NCBI GenBank assembly: GCA_033239125.1
Contig: BSWB01000001.1
Location: forward strand, 384,501-448,500
Reading direction: 5' to 3'
Origin: Fagopyrum homotropicum
Lineage: Eukaryota > Streptophyta > Magnoliopsida > Caryophyllales > Polygonaceae
Length of the DNA: 64,000 nucleotides
A model generated the notes under the pieces. That model had not been told where the DNA came from. It saw only the letters and a program-made list of their open reading frames with translations, and did no database searches. A program made the translations under genes and the position numbers. This document shows positions 44,246 to 55,500 of the stretch, in pieces. Within the stretch, counting starts at the first letter, position 1, and each line of letters opens with the position of its first letter.

Positions 44246-44608
44246 TGATCATAGGAAGCAGTGAAGTGATAAACGTAGTTATAAATAGTGGAGTTTCAGT
44301 ATGAACGACTCCCCAGAGGATAATTTTTGTTGCTACGTTTTGTTTATGACTCCATGCCCTCTTTTGGCTTTTGTATGGGGCAGTGTTTCTGTTCTTAGTT
44401 CTTGTTTCCTTTCTCTGCAAATCCTCATGTAAATCTCTGTTAATACAATCACTACCTTGTGCACCTTTCCAAAATCTTTGAATGGAGTATGAGAGTTGGC
44501 AATAGTGTGAATTATATCAACAGCATAATCTAGTATGTATACATTTGTGCATTTGTGATGCTTTTCTTTGTTCTGTACCTAAATTACAACTCTACACAGA
44601 GCAATCTA
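44246..44608. other. Convergent 3' ends of PARP3 and GALT29A
   Basis: Only 363 bp separate the two stop codons, so both 3' UTRs and polyadenylation regions must lie here. Overlap of the transcripts is possible but cannot be shown from sequence. Confidence 0.5.
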
Positions 44609-45793
44609 TCAGTGGTAGATCTGAAGGGGAGGCAATTGTACATCGGAGAGAAATGGAATGCTTTGAGGTCTTTCCATCAAATCTCTGTAGAGCTCATACT
44701 CGGCTTCATAATCATGGAGATTAAGCTCCGCTCTCTGATTGGTATGATAATGGTGTTTCGCATTCGCATCTTTCCCAAATCCAAACAAACTAACGCTTTC
44801 GCAGACACCAGTCGCCGTCAAGACAGCCTGCATTCCAGACGAATAATGAAACATCAGTCCATCGTGTGCGGAGAACCATCCCTGATAAGTCCTGTTCTCT
44901 CCTCCGGAGAACCACCTCCTCAGAGAATAATACCGAAGAATCTTTGTTGAGAGAAGGTCGAAATCAGGATCGGTTACACGAAATGGAGCGCGAGCGGTGG
45001 AATTACAGATGGAGAAGTCGATGAGGTGGAGAGGCTGACAGAGGTAGAGGACGACAGGGACGGAATCTCCGTAGGGGTGACAGAAACAGTCCCGACGACG
45101 AGCGCAGAGATGAAGGATATTGCTGTTCACGAATGAGATCGTAGTCTTGGTTCCGACGTTCTTCGGGAAAGCATTGATATAGGCGTTATTGAGGCGAATC
45201 ACAGCCTCATGTCCATCGATTACGGATCCGTGATCGGATTTAAGGAGAATCCCGCTGTTTCCGACGACAGCACAGGAGGAGTACTTTTTCTGACGGCCAG
45301 TAAGAGGAAGGAGGCGAGAGAAAATCTCGGAAGGAGAGAGGTCGTTTTGTCGCCGGCGAAACCAGTGAGAGAGGAGTGGGAGGAACTGACGGTGGTAGAG
45401 TTGATAAAAAGAGGAGGAATGAAGATCGATGTTAAAGAAAGAGCGGCGCCAAGTGAGAAACTGTGGAGAACGAGAAATCTTATCAAAGCTTCCATCAAGA
45501 AGAAGCGAGATATCCTTGCGGAGATACTCTTCAGCAGGATCGGATTCGACGAGATCGAAGAGAGCGGAAGAATTGAGGCTCTTGAGAATGGAGAGTTGTT
45601 GTTCAAGGTCGACGGCGGAGGAGAGGGAGAGGGAGAAGGTGTAAGAGGAACGGAAAATGAGGATGGAGGCGAAGAAGGCGGCGAGAATGAGAATAAAAAT
45701 TGGCCGGACGGCCATAAGGGGCGGCGCCGGCGGGAATAATTTACAGGTGGAGTTGGGAGGTGGTTTACGATCATCTTCTTCTCTGGTAACCAT
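44609..45793 (-). CDS. GALT29A: GT29 sialyltransferase-like galactosyltransferase GALT29A, 394 aa
   Basis: Golgi type II membrane enzyme; the Arabidopsis counterpart is a beta-galactosyltransferase acting on arabinogalactan-protein glycans (family knowledge). Single exon. A hydrophobic anchor spans about residues 29-48 (VRPIFILILAAFFASILIF). Motif L, about 173-222, contains CAVVGNSGILLKSDHGSVID and AVIRLNNAYI. Motif S is HYSSGMQAVLTATGVCESVS followed by LFGFGKD. Motif VS is HHYHTNQRAE. The C-terminus, IPFLSDVQLPPLQIYH, closely matches the Arabidopsis ending pattern. Met27 (45715) is an alternative start directly before the anchor and would give 368 aa; homologues start there. A TATA-like CTATAAAATT lies about 90 bp upstream on the minus strand. 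The 270-aa frame over 45220-46032 is a shadow. Confidence 0.92.
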   Translation of the reverse strand: MVTREEDDRKPPPNSTCKLFPPAPPLMAVRPIFILILAAFFASILIFRSSYTFSLSLSSAVDLEQQLSILKSLNSSALFDLVESDPAEEYLRKDISLLLDGSFDKISRSPQFLTWRRSFFNIDLHSSSFYQLYHRQFLPLLSHWFRRRQNDLSPSEIFSRLLPLTGRQKKYSSCAVVGNSGILLKSDHGSVIDGHEAVIRLNNAYINAFPKNVGTKTTISFVNSNILHLCARRRDCFCHPYGDSVPVVLYLCQPLHLIDFSICNSTARAPFRVTDPDFDLLSTKILRYYSLRRWFSGGENRTYQGWFSAHDGLMFHYSSGMQAVLTATGVCESVSLFGFGKDANAKHHYHTNQRAELNLHDYEAEYELYRDLMERPQSIPFLSDVQLPPLQIYH

Positions 45794-46347
45794 TTGGGAA
45801 ATTTAACTTTATTTAATTTTTTTGAAGAAAAAGATTTGTATGAGAAGGTGGGAATCTCATCCGAAATGAGTTCAATTTTATAGGAGGGTTTAAAAAGGAT
45901 AGTTTGGGGTGAGATTTGGGAGAGGTGTTGAGAGGAAATGTCCCACTGGACAGGAGCATGCCATCGCCGCCATCGAAAAGCCGTCAATAAAGGAGTTTCA
46001 ATTTTATAAATAACGTTTAAATAATATGTCATTGGACAATTAGGTAAGGTCTTTATATTCTATTTCAGTCTCTACAATTCGGGTTCGGTTTAGAGAATTG
46101 GGTTATTCGATCGGAGTTTAGGAGAAAATTTTGTATAAGGAAATAACTCGGGGTCCACCAGTTTTTTGCGGTCCTAGATTGGGACTTGAAATAAATAAAA
46201 AAAACTGGACCGTAAAAACCATTCCAATCCGGGTCAAAAATTTACATCCCTTTCTACGATGAGAACGGGTCGGGTGATCAATTTCATCATTTATCCCCAA
46301 ATCTTATGGTCAAGTTCAATTTATATTTTTTAAAACAAATCTAATAG

Positions 46348-46350
<3 letters not shown>

Positions 46351-46384
<34 letters not shown>
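46351..46384. repeat. (TA)n microsatellite, about 34 bp
   Basis: Uninterrupted TA dinucleotide run. Confidence 0.95.
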
Positions 46385-46386
<2 letters not shown>

Positions 46387-47079
46387 AAATTTAAAATGCA
46401 TCGTTATTAGATCGATATGGGTAGACGTCATCCACCCATAACCCAATATTTTCAGATTTTAACCCTGTTTTTAGTAGGCTAATTCAGGTATTATCGGGTG
46501 AAATTTTCATTTCTAATAGAATACTTGGTTAATGACGATTAGTTAGTAAGGGTTGAATTATTTTGTTTTTATTTATGATTAAAAATAGGAAGGAAGAGAA
46601 TTAAGAGAGGATGAAGAATTGCTCCCCTAGATGTGGAGATTCGGGTCAAGCTTCTACCCGAGATAAGACCTAGGCAAGAAATTTGCCAATAACTATTTGC
46701 CATAAATTCAATAATTAAATAGTAATAATGCAAGATTGATACCCTAAATCTTATTTAAATTGGAAGCATTTGTTTTTTAAATGTGAGATGACAACTTTGA
46801 GTATGACGTTCGATGGTCCGAGATCAAACCTAGTCACGTTTTCTTTGGTCCGAATAAATGTCTCTACATTTAATATAAGGCTTATTTGCATAAAACCACC
46901 CTTAAATATACCTATATTTAAAAAATGCCCCTAAATTATAACATCACTAAAATTATTCGTAATAATCATTTGCTAGCAAAGTGATCCGTTAATTTTGATG
47001 ATTTTTTAATGGGATTTATTCATATGTTATAAGAAAATATTTGTTTAATCGGCATAGATTTACAAGCTAGAAGTACACC

Positions 47080-47082
<3 letters not shown>

Positions 47083-47153
<71 letters not shown>
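47083..47153. repeat. (TA)n microsatellite, about 71 bp
   Basis: Uninterrupted TA run of about 35 units; likely length-polymorphic. Confidence 0.95.
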
Positions 47154-47156
<3 letters not shown>

Positions 47157-47382
47157 TAGGTTATCATTTATTTCTTGTAGCCACTATTAGAAATATGTCC
47201 CATCGTTTACTTATTTAAGTCGTCGATTTTCAAAACTAAAAATATCAATTAGGTTTTCCAGAATAGTATACTATTTTGTCCATATAAGATGTATATTCCT
47301 AAAAATTATATTAGGAGTGATATTTTTTTTTAAAAAAGGACAATTAGTACAACTTATTAAAATCAATAATTAATAGTTATTA

Positions 47383-47746
47383 GAGAAAATTGTCCAAACA
47401 ACCCCATCTTTTAGGATGACTAAACTTTAGTACCCGTCGTTTAAACTATAAGAACGGTACATCAGCGATTGAGTCCGACCAAAGATTAGTATTTGGATCA
47501 CTTTTCACACGTTAAGTTAACCCAACAACTTTGCTCCTAGAACTTTCCCTTATGTTTTTGTTGAATAAGTGTGTCATATAAGCCTCATTGCAATTGTCTT
47601 AACCCTTTTACTTAGCGTGTGAACAATAATTTAAATACCAATTTTTGGTCGAACTCATTAAGCGAGGTACCGTTCTGATAGTTTAAACGATGAGTACTAA
47701 AGTTTAGTCCGCCTAAAAGATGGGGTACTGTCTGAACAATTTTCTC
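47383..47746. mobile_element. Short non-autonomous MULE, 364 bp
   Basis: The ends GAGAAAATTGTYCAVACA are inverse repeats extending about 135-140 bp (shared blocks: CCCATCTTTTAGG, GACTAAACTTTAGTAC, GAACGGTAC, TTCACACG). Perfect 9-bp target duplications TAGTTATTA flank it (47374-47382 and 47747-47755). There is only about 90 bp between the repeats and no coding capacity. Nine-bp duplication and long TIRs are diagnostic of Mutator-like elements. Confidence 0.9.
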
Positions 47747-47755
47747 TAGTTATTA

Positions 47756-48400
47756 TATGAACTATTACACGTATTTCAGAAACTATACAAAATAAATTAT
47801 TTTCCATAATTTGGAGGTTTACAAGTTTTAATGTAAAATCTATATCATTTGTTAACAATTTTCAGACTTTAAGCCACTGTGTTATTTTTTTTTTTAAGAA
47901 ACAGTTACTTATCATTATTTTTATTTAATAAACAATAATTTGTGGAGGTTTGTTTCAAATAACACCAAAAAAAATAAGGTATTTTGTAGAAGTGTAAAAG
48001 GCATGAAAATGGCAACATGTAGCTTAGCACATAAACTATATATTTTGACAAGAGAATATTTTGGGTCTTCTTTCTCGTGTCTTAAATCGTAAATTAATGT
48101 AAAATAATGTGTCAGTTTGTTATTCTATAAGAAATAGTTAGGGCTTGCTTAAAGTTTGGAAAATATGAAAAGTAATGGTCTTTTAAATGAATATTTACTA
48201 TTCCAACTAAAAAAAATGAATCTTTACTATATTGACTCAAATACAGTTAAAAACCCGCACGTACGCCACGTGGACAACGTAAGTGGCTGGCTGGCTGCGC
48301 CTTCTTCCTCTTCTTTTCTCCTTGCCTAATTCTATGTTCAAGTGGAATGGTCAAAATTCAACTAAATTGCTTATTCTGCTACTTACAATTTGAGTTGTAG
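47756..48400. other. Intergenic, nothing recognised
   Basis: AT-rich sequence without a supported gene or bounded element. A GTACGCCACGTGG G-box-like motif occurs near 48262-48275, with no adjacent gene. Confidence 0.4.
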
Positions 48401-48411
48401 AAAGTCGTGGC

Positions 48412-48492
48412 CCATATCGCGGTTAGGAGGATTCGAGAGCGAAACACTTAAGGAGTCTAACACCACATCCCACTAGTTCAACTGAGTATTGG
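48412..48492. mobile_element. SINE-like fragment (tentative)
   Basis: CTTAAGGAGTCTAACACCAC followed by ATCCCACTAG matches the fragment at 8385-8412. It joins directly to the duplicated exon that follows. Confidence 0.35.
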
Positions 48493-48496
48493 TCAT

Positions 48497-48660
48497 CTTG
48501 TGTGTTTCCAAAACCACGCGTGTTTCTCTTCTTTTTAACATTAGGCATGTTACGGATCCAAAAATGGATCTCTGAACCTGGCTTCTTCCAAATGGTCCTT
48601 TATCTCAGGCATTACCATCTGTTCTAGAGAACATACAAGGTTTAGAATGTAAACAATGTG
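48497..48660 (-). pseudogene. Duplicated piece of the last exon of the neighbouring methyltransferase
   Basis: This stretch parallels 48963-49135 base by base: CCACGCGTG, CATTAGGCAT, CGGATCCARAAATGGAT, GCTTCTTCCAAA, CCTTTATCTCAGGCA and GAACATACAAGGTTTAGAATGTAA. It covers part of exon 5 and the adjoining intron of the 48887-51221 gene. It has lost the stop-proximal part and has several changes, so it is non-functional. It ends where a TRIM-LTR-like fragment begins. Confidence 0.8.
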
Positions 48661-48735
48661 AGCATGTGTGTGCTCGTATGCACGCAGGACCCCTACTCTC
48701 CGGTCCGTCTATATCACACTTTTAAAGTCAAAATG
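48661..48735 (+). mobile_element. Fragment of the TRIM-family LTR
   Basis: GTGTGTGCTCGTATGCACGC and CCGGTCCGTCTATATCACAC resemble the 3' half of the LTR at 62365-62502 (GTGCGCTCGTAGGCACATG ... CAGTCCGTTTGTATCGGACT). Confidence 0.45.
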
Positions 48736-48886
48736 TAGAGAAATTGAATGGGAAAGATAACAATCCACACATCTTGGCATACACGGTGCCAACATTCATA
48801 ATCAGTTAAGTCCAAGACAACAAGGTTTCAAACCAGTTTGAGTTTGAGTTTTGAAACACAAGGCCAACTTTCATATCCGAATCTTG

Positions 48887-51221
48887 TTAATCATCCTTGA
48901 CAGCAACGATATATGCATTCCATGCATCTAGTTGTTGGAAACTAGAGACCTCTTCATATTTATCATCTCGTGTGGTTCCAAGTCCACGCGTGCTTCTCAT
49001 GTCTTTGACATTAGGCATCTCCCGGATCCAGAAATGGATATCTCTGAACCCAGCTTCTTCCAAACAGTCCTTTATCTCAGGCAATGACCATCTATTATGG
49101 AAAACATACAAGGTTTAGAATGTAAGCAATTTAGCATCATACATTTATCAGATAAGAAGGGTACTCACAGCCTCCAGCTGTACGAAAAAGCATTTCGGAT
49201 CTTCCTCTTTGATTTGTTGAGTTCGAAGTGAAGACTGATTCTTGTCTTCCGATGAATGATGTCAAATTCTTCTTGTTCCCAGGTGTACTGCCATATCACG
49301 CATCAAGAAATATTGAACCCTTTGAGTTATATAACTTACATGTAATGACATGAAAATGAACAAGACATACAATATGTAAAAGAAAACCACCAAGTAAATG
49401 AAGTTACTTCAATAATAATCTTAAGTATTCTCGAAGCCTTCAGCTAATTTTGTGCGGTATAAATCATATGCAAGAATCAGAGCACAGTTTCCCTCGTTTT
49501 GAAGTTCCTAAGAAATTATCAGCAACATTACATTACATATTTTGGCATGCCAAGCTTATAAACTAGGCTCTTAACAACAGTGAGGTCATTTCCACATTAC
49601 ACACTGTATGTGTAAGTAGACAGCAGATCCAAATGCAAAATTCTAGGAATCATCCGAAAGATCTAAGATGATTATAAGTTTATGACATAGGAAAATCCAA
49701 TTTGGAAAGGAGGCTGGATCTACTATCTGGGTTTTTTCTTCCAGAAAACAATTTGACTTCCACACATAAAAGGCAGAGAACCAATTCCTTGATACACACT
49801 TGTTCAATGACTTTTTAAGAATATAGTATTTTCTCATAAGTTACAGATCGTCAAAATTTTAAGACTACAGGTGAAAGGACTTACAGTGAAGTTAGGAAAT
49901 CTCCTCTTAAGCTTGAGTGCCTGCTCCGATGACGAACCTCCATACAAATCCATGACAAATATACCACCTTTGGTAGACAAAGCATCACGGGCATGTCTAA
50001 AATACGCAACCAACTCTTTCCGCTTATGAAGGCAGCAGCAACTGTAATTAAAAGCACACACAATATCTCTTGGAGGCAGTGCAGAATCCTTTAAGGTTGT
50101 AACATTTGACGAACCAGCTGAAACTGAAGGTTGTACTTCTGGCGGAGTATCTTCTCCATGATCATCTCTCAATGTGACCTCTTTCATGAGGTCTTCAGTT
50201 TTTGATTTGACTAATTTGGCTTCATGAGGTTGCAGAACATTCCCGTGAAAGAGAGAGATTCTAGTGTGACTATCATCAGTATCTATGTTATCAGTATTGT
50301 TTTCTAAGCACCATTCAAGTGCATCGATGTCAAAATCTAGACCCACAGCTGTCTTTCGAGGATCATTGCGTATCCACTCTGTACTGTCATGCATATATAG
50401 TAAAATCTTCATTAGAAGACTATGTTTATATATGTCGGACTTTGTAAAGCTAGCTAGCTGGAGAAATATGAAATGCAGATAACACGTTATTTTTCAGGAT
50501 CATTTACTCCATTCTTTTCCTCTTCCCGGACTACACTTGGAACCCAATATGTTTTCTTGGAGCATACCAGTCGAAAACACACTGGCTTCGTTTCAATAAC
50601 ATTGAAATGAACTTCGTATCTTTTGCTATGGAAGAAACGGTACGGTAATAACACAGACACAATTGCGAAAGAAGGAAGACAGTGATATTAACCCTAACTA
50701 ATTTTCTCTTCAATGCCTACAAGTTCAATTTATTTTCCTAGAATCCATTTTTTCCTATGAACAATCAATCAGTTGATTTGACGATTGTATAAAAGATAAT
50801 TATAATTTACCTGAGAAAGGCAGTGCCACAGAAATCTTCCTGGAAGTGAAGAGGAGTCCTCCCACCAACATACATCAGAAAGAACTTCTGCAAATAGCTT
50901 ATGTCTCCCTTTGGTGACTGCATAACAAGATTACAAAACCCCACAAATTAAAACCCTAACAAGAATGGAATTCGAATTGTTAAGTTTTCGATTGAGAAGT
51001 GAAACCTGAACAGATTGCTGGTAAAGCAGAAACTTTGAAGGCAAAGAATCCTTGCAGTTTCGTTCTTCTTGTACTTGTTCTTCGTCTTCGTCTTCCTCTT
51101 CTTCATGAGAGTCTTCTTGTTGGTGTTCAATAGCTCCATCAAAGCAGTCGTCTCCTTCTTCGTGTTGGGAGAATCTTTGACGGCGTTGGTGGTGCTTCTC
51201 CTTCTTCCCGTGCTTCCCCAT
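48887..51221 (-). CDS. Uncharacterised SAM-dependent methyltransferase family protein, 381 aa
   Basis: Exons in transcript order: 51221-51006, 50917-50811, 50383-49885, 49287-49169, 49091-48887; all phases match. The N-terminus is basic (MGKHGKKEKHHQRRQRF), then strongly acidic (HEEEEDEDEEQ, residues about 38-50). The methyltransferase core follows: FQEDFCGTAFLSTEW (region of motif I), then KTAVGLDFDIDALEWCLENN (second strand with acidic SAM contact), DIVCAFNYSCCCLHKRKELV, GGIFVMDLYGG and FPNFTYTWEQEEFDIIHRKT. The C-terminus is WSLPEIKDCLEEAGFRDIHF and ends FQQLDAWNAYIVAVKDD. It matches a conserved plant family annotated only as methyltransferase superfamily; substrate unknown. Part of its last exon is duplicated just downstream (48497-48660). 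It diverges from SKD1, with the starts 1.3 kb apart. Confidence 0.88.
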
Positions 51222-51468
51222 GAGTTTTTCTTGCGGCCTTCTGTCGAAATCTCAGTGACCAACTGACCAATGAGCAAGATGTAAGAAATTGCAGTTGTTG
51301 GGCCAACGGTAATCTAAGATACATTACAGGCCCAAATTTACTTTACACGCATAAAAGCCTAACTTAGGCTCTGTTTGCCTCCAACCGATCCAAAAGGCGA
51401 GTTGACCCGAATAACCCGATTTGAACCCGTCTCGAATAATCCGATTGCCCATTTCTAGCCTCTATGAT

Positions 51469-51793
51469 TAGGGGTGTAATACGAGCCGAACGAGCCGAGC
51501 ATCGGTATGCTCAAGCTCGGCTCGTTTAGAAAGTGAACGAGCTCGAGCCGAGCTTTTGATGAGCTGAGTCCGACCCGAATCCGAGTAACTCGGCTAAAAT
51601 AATGATCCTATAGTGTTATTTTAGCCGAACGAGCCGAGCTTTACCCGAACGAGCCGAGCCTAAAACATATACGAGCTTTAAAATGTGCTCAAGGTTGGCT
51701 CGTTTAGAAATCGAACGAGCTCGAGCCGAGCTTTTGCGAGCCAAGCCCGAGTAGCTTGCCTCATATTACACCCCTATCTATATTACACCCCTA
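51469..51793. mobile_element. hAT MITE, CGAGC family, copy 2 (best preserved, 325 bp)
   Basis: The terminal inverted repeats TAGGGGTGTAATACGAG and TAGGGGTGTAATATGAG (right end read inward) differ at one base. Perfect 8-bp target duplication TCTATGAT (51461-51468 and 51794-51801). At the right end the 17 bp TATTACACCCCTATCTA are duplicated in tandem (51764-51780, 51781-51797), so the terminus occurs twice. The interior has many CGAGC/GCTCG repeats in both orientations. No transposase. Confidence 0.92.
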
Positions 51794-51906
51794 TCTATGA
51801 TGCCGATAAAATTTAGAGAAAATAATTCAAAATAATATTAACTATTAATATTGAATTAAAATGAGACCAACTTCAAAATTAGTAAGACTAACAACACAAA
51901 CTATTA

Positions 51907-52198
51907 GGGCCTCTTCAGTTCTAACTTCGGAAACAGAAACGGAATGGAAATGAATTTAGTCCATATGTACATCCTTATTTATGAAATTTTATGGAATCAT
52001 TCCTTGAGATTTGATTAAAATGCACTTACTTTCCCACATTTTGTTACACTATAGGGTATCAAAAGTAATCAAATTCTCCTCCAATAATTTCAAACCACAA
52101 GAATGATTCAAAAAAAACTTCCATGAACAAGGGTGTACGTATGGACTAGGTTCGTTTTCATTCCATTTCCGATTCCGGAGTTGGAATCAAACGGGGTC
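51907..52198. mobile_element. Tourist-like MITE family, copy 3 (about 292 bp)
   Basis: Left: TTCTAACTTCGGAAACAGAA then ACGGAATGGAAATGAATTTA and GTCCATATGTA. Right: GGACTAGGTTCGTTTTCATT then CCGGAGTTGGAATCAAACGG. These ends are inverse repeats of about 55 bp and match elements at 60231 and 63536. TTA precedes and TAA follows. It lies about 330 bp upstream of the SKD1 start. Confidence 0.75.
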
Positions 52199-52524
52199 TA
52201 ATGTATTTATTAACATTAATTAATGGTGAGATATGTATTTTTGTACCTTTTTTTCATGATCTAAGGTTATAAGATTCTGAAGTTGCAATGTTTCTAGAGA
52301 TCCAAATTTCCAATATCGTACAAGAGAGAGAAGAATAAAATGATCGTCATCCCTTACCCTGTAAGAATATTATGCGGGTTTCCCCCTTCACGCGTTGACG
52401 CCTCCAAATTCAATCTCTAGGGATTTGGACTTCTCTCCTCTTCATCCCAAATCCTGATTCTCCAAACTATACAATCCAATTCAAATCGATCGTATTCGTA
52501 TCCAACAGGAATTGAGAGAAAGCC

Positions 52525-55500
52525 ATGTACAGCAACTTCAAGGAGCAAGCGATCGAGTACGTGAAGCAGGCTGTGCAGGAAGATAATGCCGGGAACTATG
52601 CTAAGGCTTTCCCTCTCTATATGAACGCTCTCGAGTACTTCAAGACGCATCTCAAGTACGAGAAGAACCCTAAAATTAAGGAAGCGATCACCCATAAATT
52701 CACCGAGTATCTTCGCCGGGCTGAGGAGATTCGTGCCGTGTTGGATGAGGGTGGTTCTGGACCTGCCCCTAACGGCGATGCTGCTGTGGCTACTAGGCCT
52801 AAGACCAAGCCTAAGGATGGTGGCGAGGGTGATGGGGATGATAAGGATAAGGAGAAGCTTAGAGCTGGGTTGAATTCCGCGATTATCAGGGAGAAGCCGA
52901 ATGTGAAGTGGAATGATGTGGCTGGGTTAGAAAGTGCCAAGCAGGCTTTGCAGGAGGCCGTCATATTGCCTGTCAAGTTTCCTCAATTCTTTACCGGTTT
53001 GTTGATTTATAGCTCATTTTTCTAGTGTGATTCGGATTAGGGTTTGATAAGATTGTGTTTTAATTTTTGAGGAACGGTTGATTATTTGCTTTGTGATGAC
53101 CCTTGATTTGCGTTATTATTGAAAATTTGAAAGCTAGATTTTTTGAGATGATATATACTTGTTTGTTGTCTGTTGTTTCCTTTCTAATAGGTAAGAGACG
53201 ACCATGGAGGGCTTTTCTTCTTTATGGGCCACCTGGGACGGGAAAGTCATACTTAGCAAAGGCTGTTGCAACTGAAGCTGATTCGACATTCTTTAGGTAA
53301 ATGCATGAATTATCATTCAGGTTTTCATGTTTGGATTTGAATGCACGCTGACATGATCTGTAACATGGTCTTTTCAAATAATTAATGCAGCAAAGTTATG
53401 GTATGCTACTTTTAAACTTGAGATTTTAGTTAAGCAAGAATTCTCTTAATTTCCTGTTTTGATATATGTTGAATTTCATAAAAGTTTCTACTGATCTTCC
53501 TCTTTTTGCATAGTCTATCATGCTTAGCATTTTTAATGATTTAAACTATGATTGGAGGTGCTTGCACCTTTGAATTGTTTTTCCTTGTATTTTATATACA
53601 TTATAAGTCTAAAATGAGATACCATCATCCAGTATCTTGCTCGGTTCCTACTACCAATCGAATCAGTTGTTTAAATTATACCTTGCCAGTTGCCACCTTG
53701 GGTGTTTTGTTCTGGGTATTAGTATATGAATGAAACAAGAGAGAGCATAGGTGCCTTGTATACAGTGCTAACCTTCTAATGTAGATCGATTGGATGGAAA
53801 GGAGTAGGTGATGTAAAAAAATTGGCCCGTACATGAAGGTCAGTGAGATACCATCATCCAGTATCTTACTTGCTCAACTTCTTGTTAACCGCACACCATT
53901 AGAAGCAGTTGTTGAAATTATACCTTGGGGGTTTTTTCATGGGTAATTATTTGAATGAGACAAGAGAAAGCATAGATTTCTTGTATACAGCTAACCTTCT
54001 AATGTAGAGCGTTTGGATGGAAGCGAGCAGGTGATGTCAAATTGGCTTGCATTGAGATGATAAAACTTGGATAGGATTAATAAATAAGGAACCAAAAGCG
54101 ATTAGCATCAGTCTTGCACAATACAATGTATCAATTGGGAACTGGTTGGTTGAGTCAAGCAAGAGCAATTAAGAGACAGTCTCGCTATCTATTAAATTCA
54201 TGAAATAAAGTTTCAATAAACAGAATAGTGTCTTGTTTGTCAAGAGGTCTTTGTTCCATATATACGAGTCTAGTCTAACCTCAAGGTTTAAGGACAAACT
54301 TATTTATAAGCTTTAATAAATGACAAATTTAAAACAACTCCTGAAGTGCTGTAATGATGATTTGCGTTAGTTCACAGCACAGACGGGTCTAGCAGCAGGA
54401 GCTTGTGCTTATTAAACATAGCGCCTGGTTGCTCTTTGTATTAGTTGCATGGCTGGCCTGGTATACTACCATGGACTCCTTGTCAGGCCTTGGTAACGGC
54501 AATCTTATCAATTGATAGTTTAACACAATCTCTTTTCTTCTATTCCACCTCTAAGTCTTCAAACTAAGCCTCAAGCTGGATTATTGTGGACCTCTTGGTT
54601 TTAATCCTAGCGTTTGTTGATTCCAAACTCCTCGGTTATAAAAGCACGGCTTTTGACGTGTTTAGATTGTATGGTGCTAGGCTCCTCAGCCTAAATGCCT
54701 TTCTTGGCCCAGGGAAGGCAATTTCAATCAGATGATGTGAATCTCAATAAAATACTAAGGCTCTAAAGTGCTCATAGCTCAAAACACCTTCCCTCTCTCT
54801 TTCTTATGCTTCGTCCCTCGTTTTCTGTAGATCACATTTTATCTTGCTTTTCATTGTAATATTTAATTTTATTTTATGTGCATACTACTTATTAGGGTTT
54901 GTAATATGTGTTTTGTAATTCTAAAAAATTAGCTTATTGCCTAAATTGCCTTATTTAGTTTTTTTGATTAATGGTTCTTTCTAGTCAAATAGCTGAATTT
55001 ATTTCACCGTAGTTTGATTTCACATACCAACATTAAGCTCCATAAACTATCGCCTTTTCAAACTATCGGCCATAATTGGGAAGGAAGGAATTTTCATTTT
55101 TTATTCTAGTTTTTCATAGTTCTTGAATAAAATAATAAAGCATCAAAGGAACTATATAGAAGATTAGAAGTTGTGAGTTCTGACTTTTGGATCTTAGGCC
55201 ATGCTTGGAAGTTATTAACAGTTCTCAATGGTTGAAGTAATCAAGATCATTTGTTTTCTGTACTATTTCGTTCTCAATTAGTTTACACGCGGAAATCTTA
55301 TGCCAATGTGTTCTTTTCTTCGTCAGTGTTTCTTCTTCAGATTTGGTGTCAAAATGGATGGGGGAGAGTGAAAAGCTAGTATCCAATCTTTTCCAAATGG
55401 CGCGTGAGAGTGCTCCTGCAATTATTTTCGTTGATGAAATAGACTCCTTGTGTGGACAGAGAGGAGAGGGTAATGAAAGTGAAGCTTCTAGGCGTATCAA

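Larger units (their letters stand above)
45794..47382. other. Intergenic with two TA microsatellites
   Basis: Contains the GALT29A promoter at the left. No coding region is supported. A stretch at 46880-47000 (ATAAAACCACCC, CCCCTAAATTATAAC) loosely resembles a MULE terminal repeat but has no partner. Confidence 0.45.

Noticed and set aside
45220..46032. Long minus-strand open frame (270 aa) overlapping the GALT29A start
   Set aside because: The sialyltransferase motifs and C-terminus are in the other frame; this one is Ser/Pro low-complexity and a shadow of the gene.
46080..46260. Region with GGTCCACCAGT / ACTGGACC inverse motifs
   Set aside because: Short inverse match only; no terminal repeats or target duplication could be placed.
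53388..53401. Possible micro-exon CAAAGTTATG between GCAG and GTATGC in SKD1 intron 2
   Set aside because: Joining 53296 directly to 55327 gives the conserved FFSVSSSDLVSKWMGE in frame; adding 10 nt breaks it.
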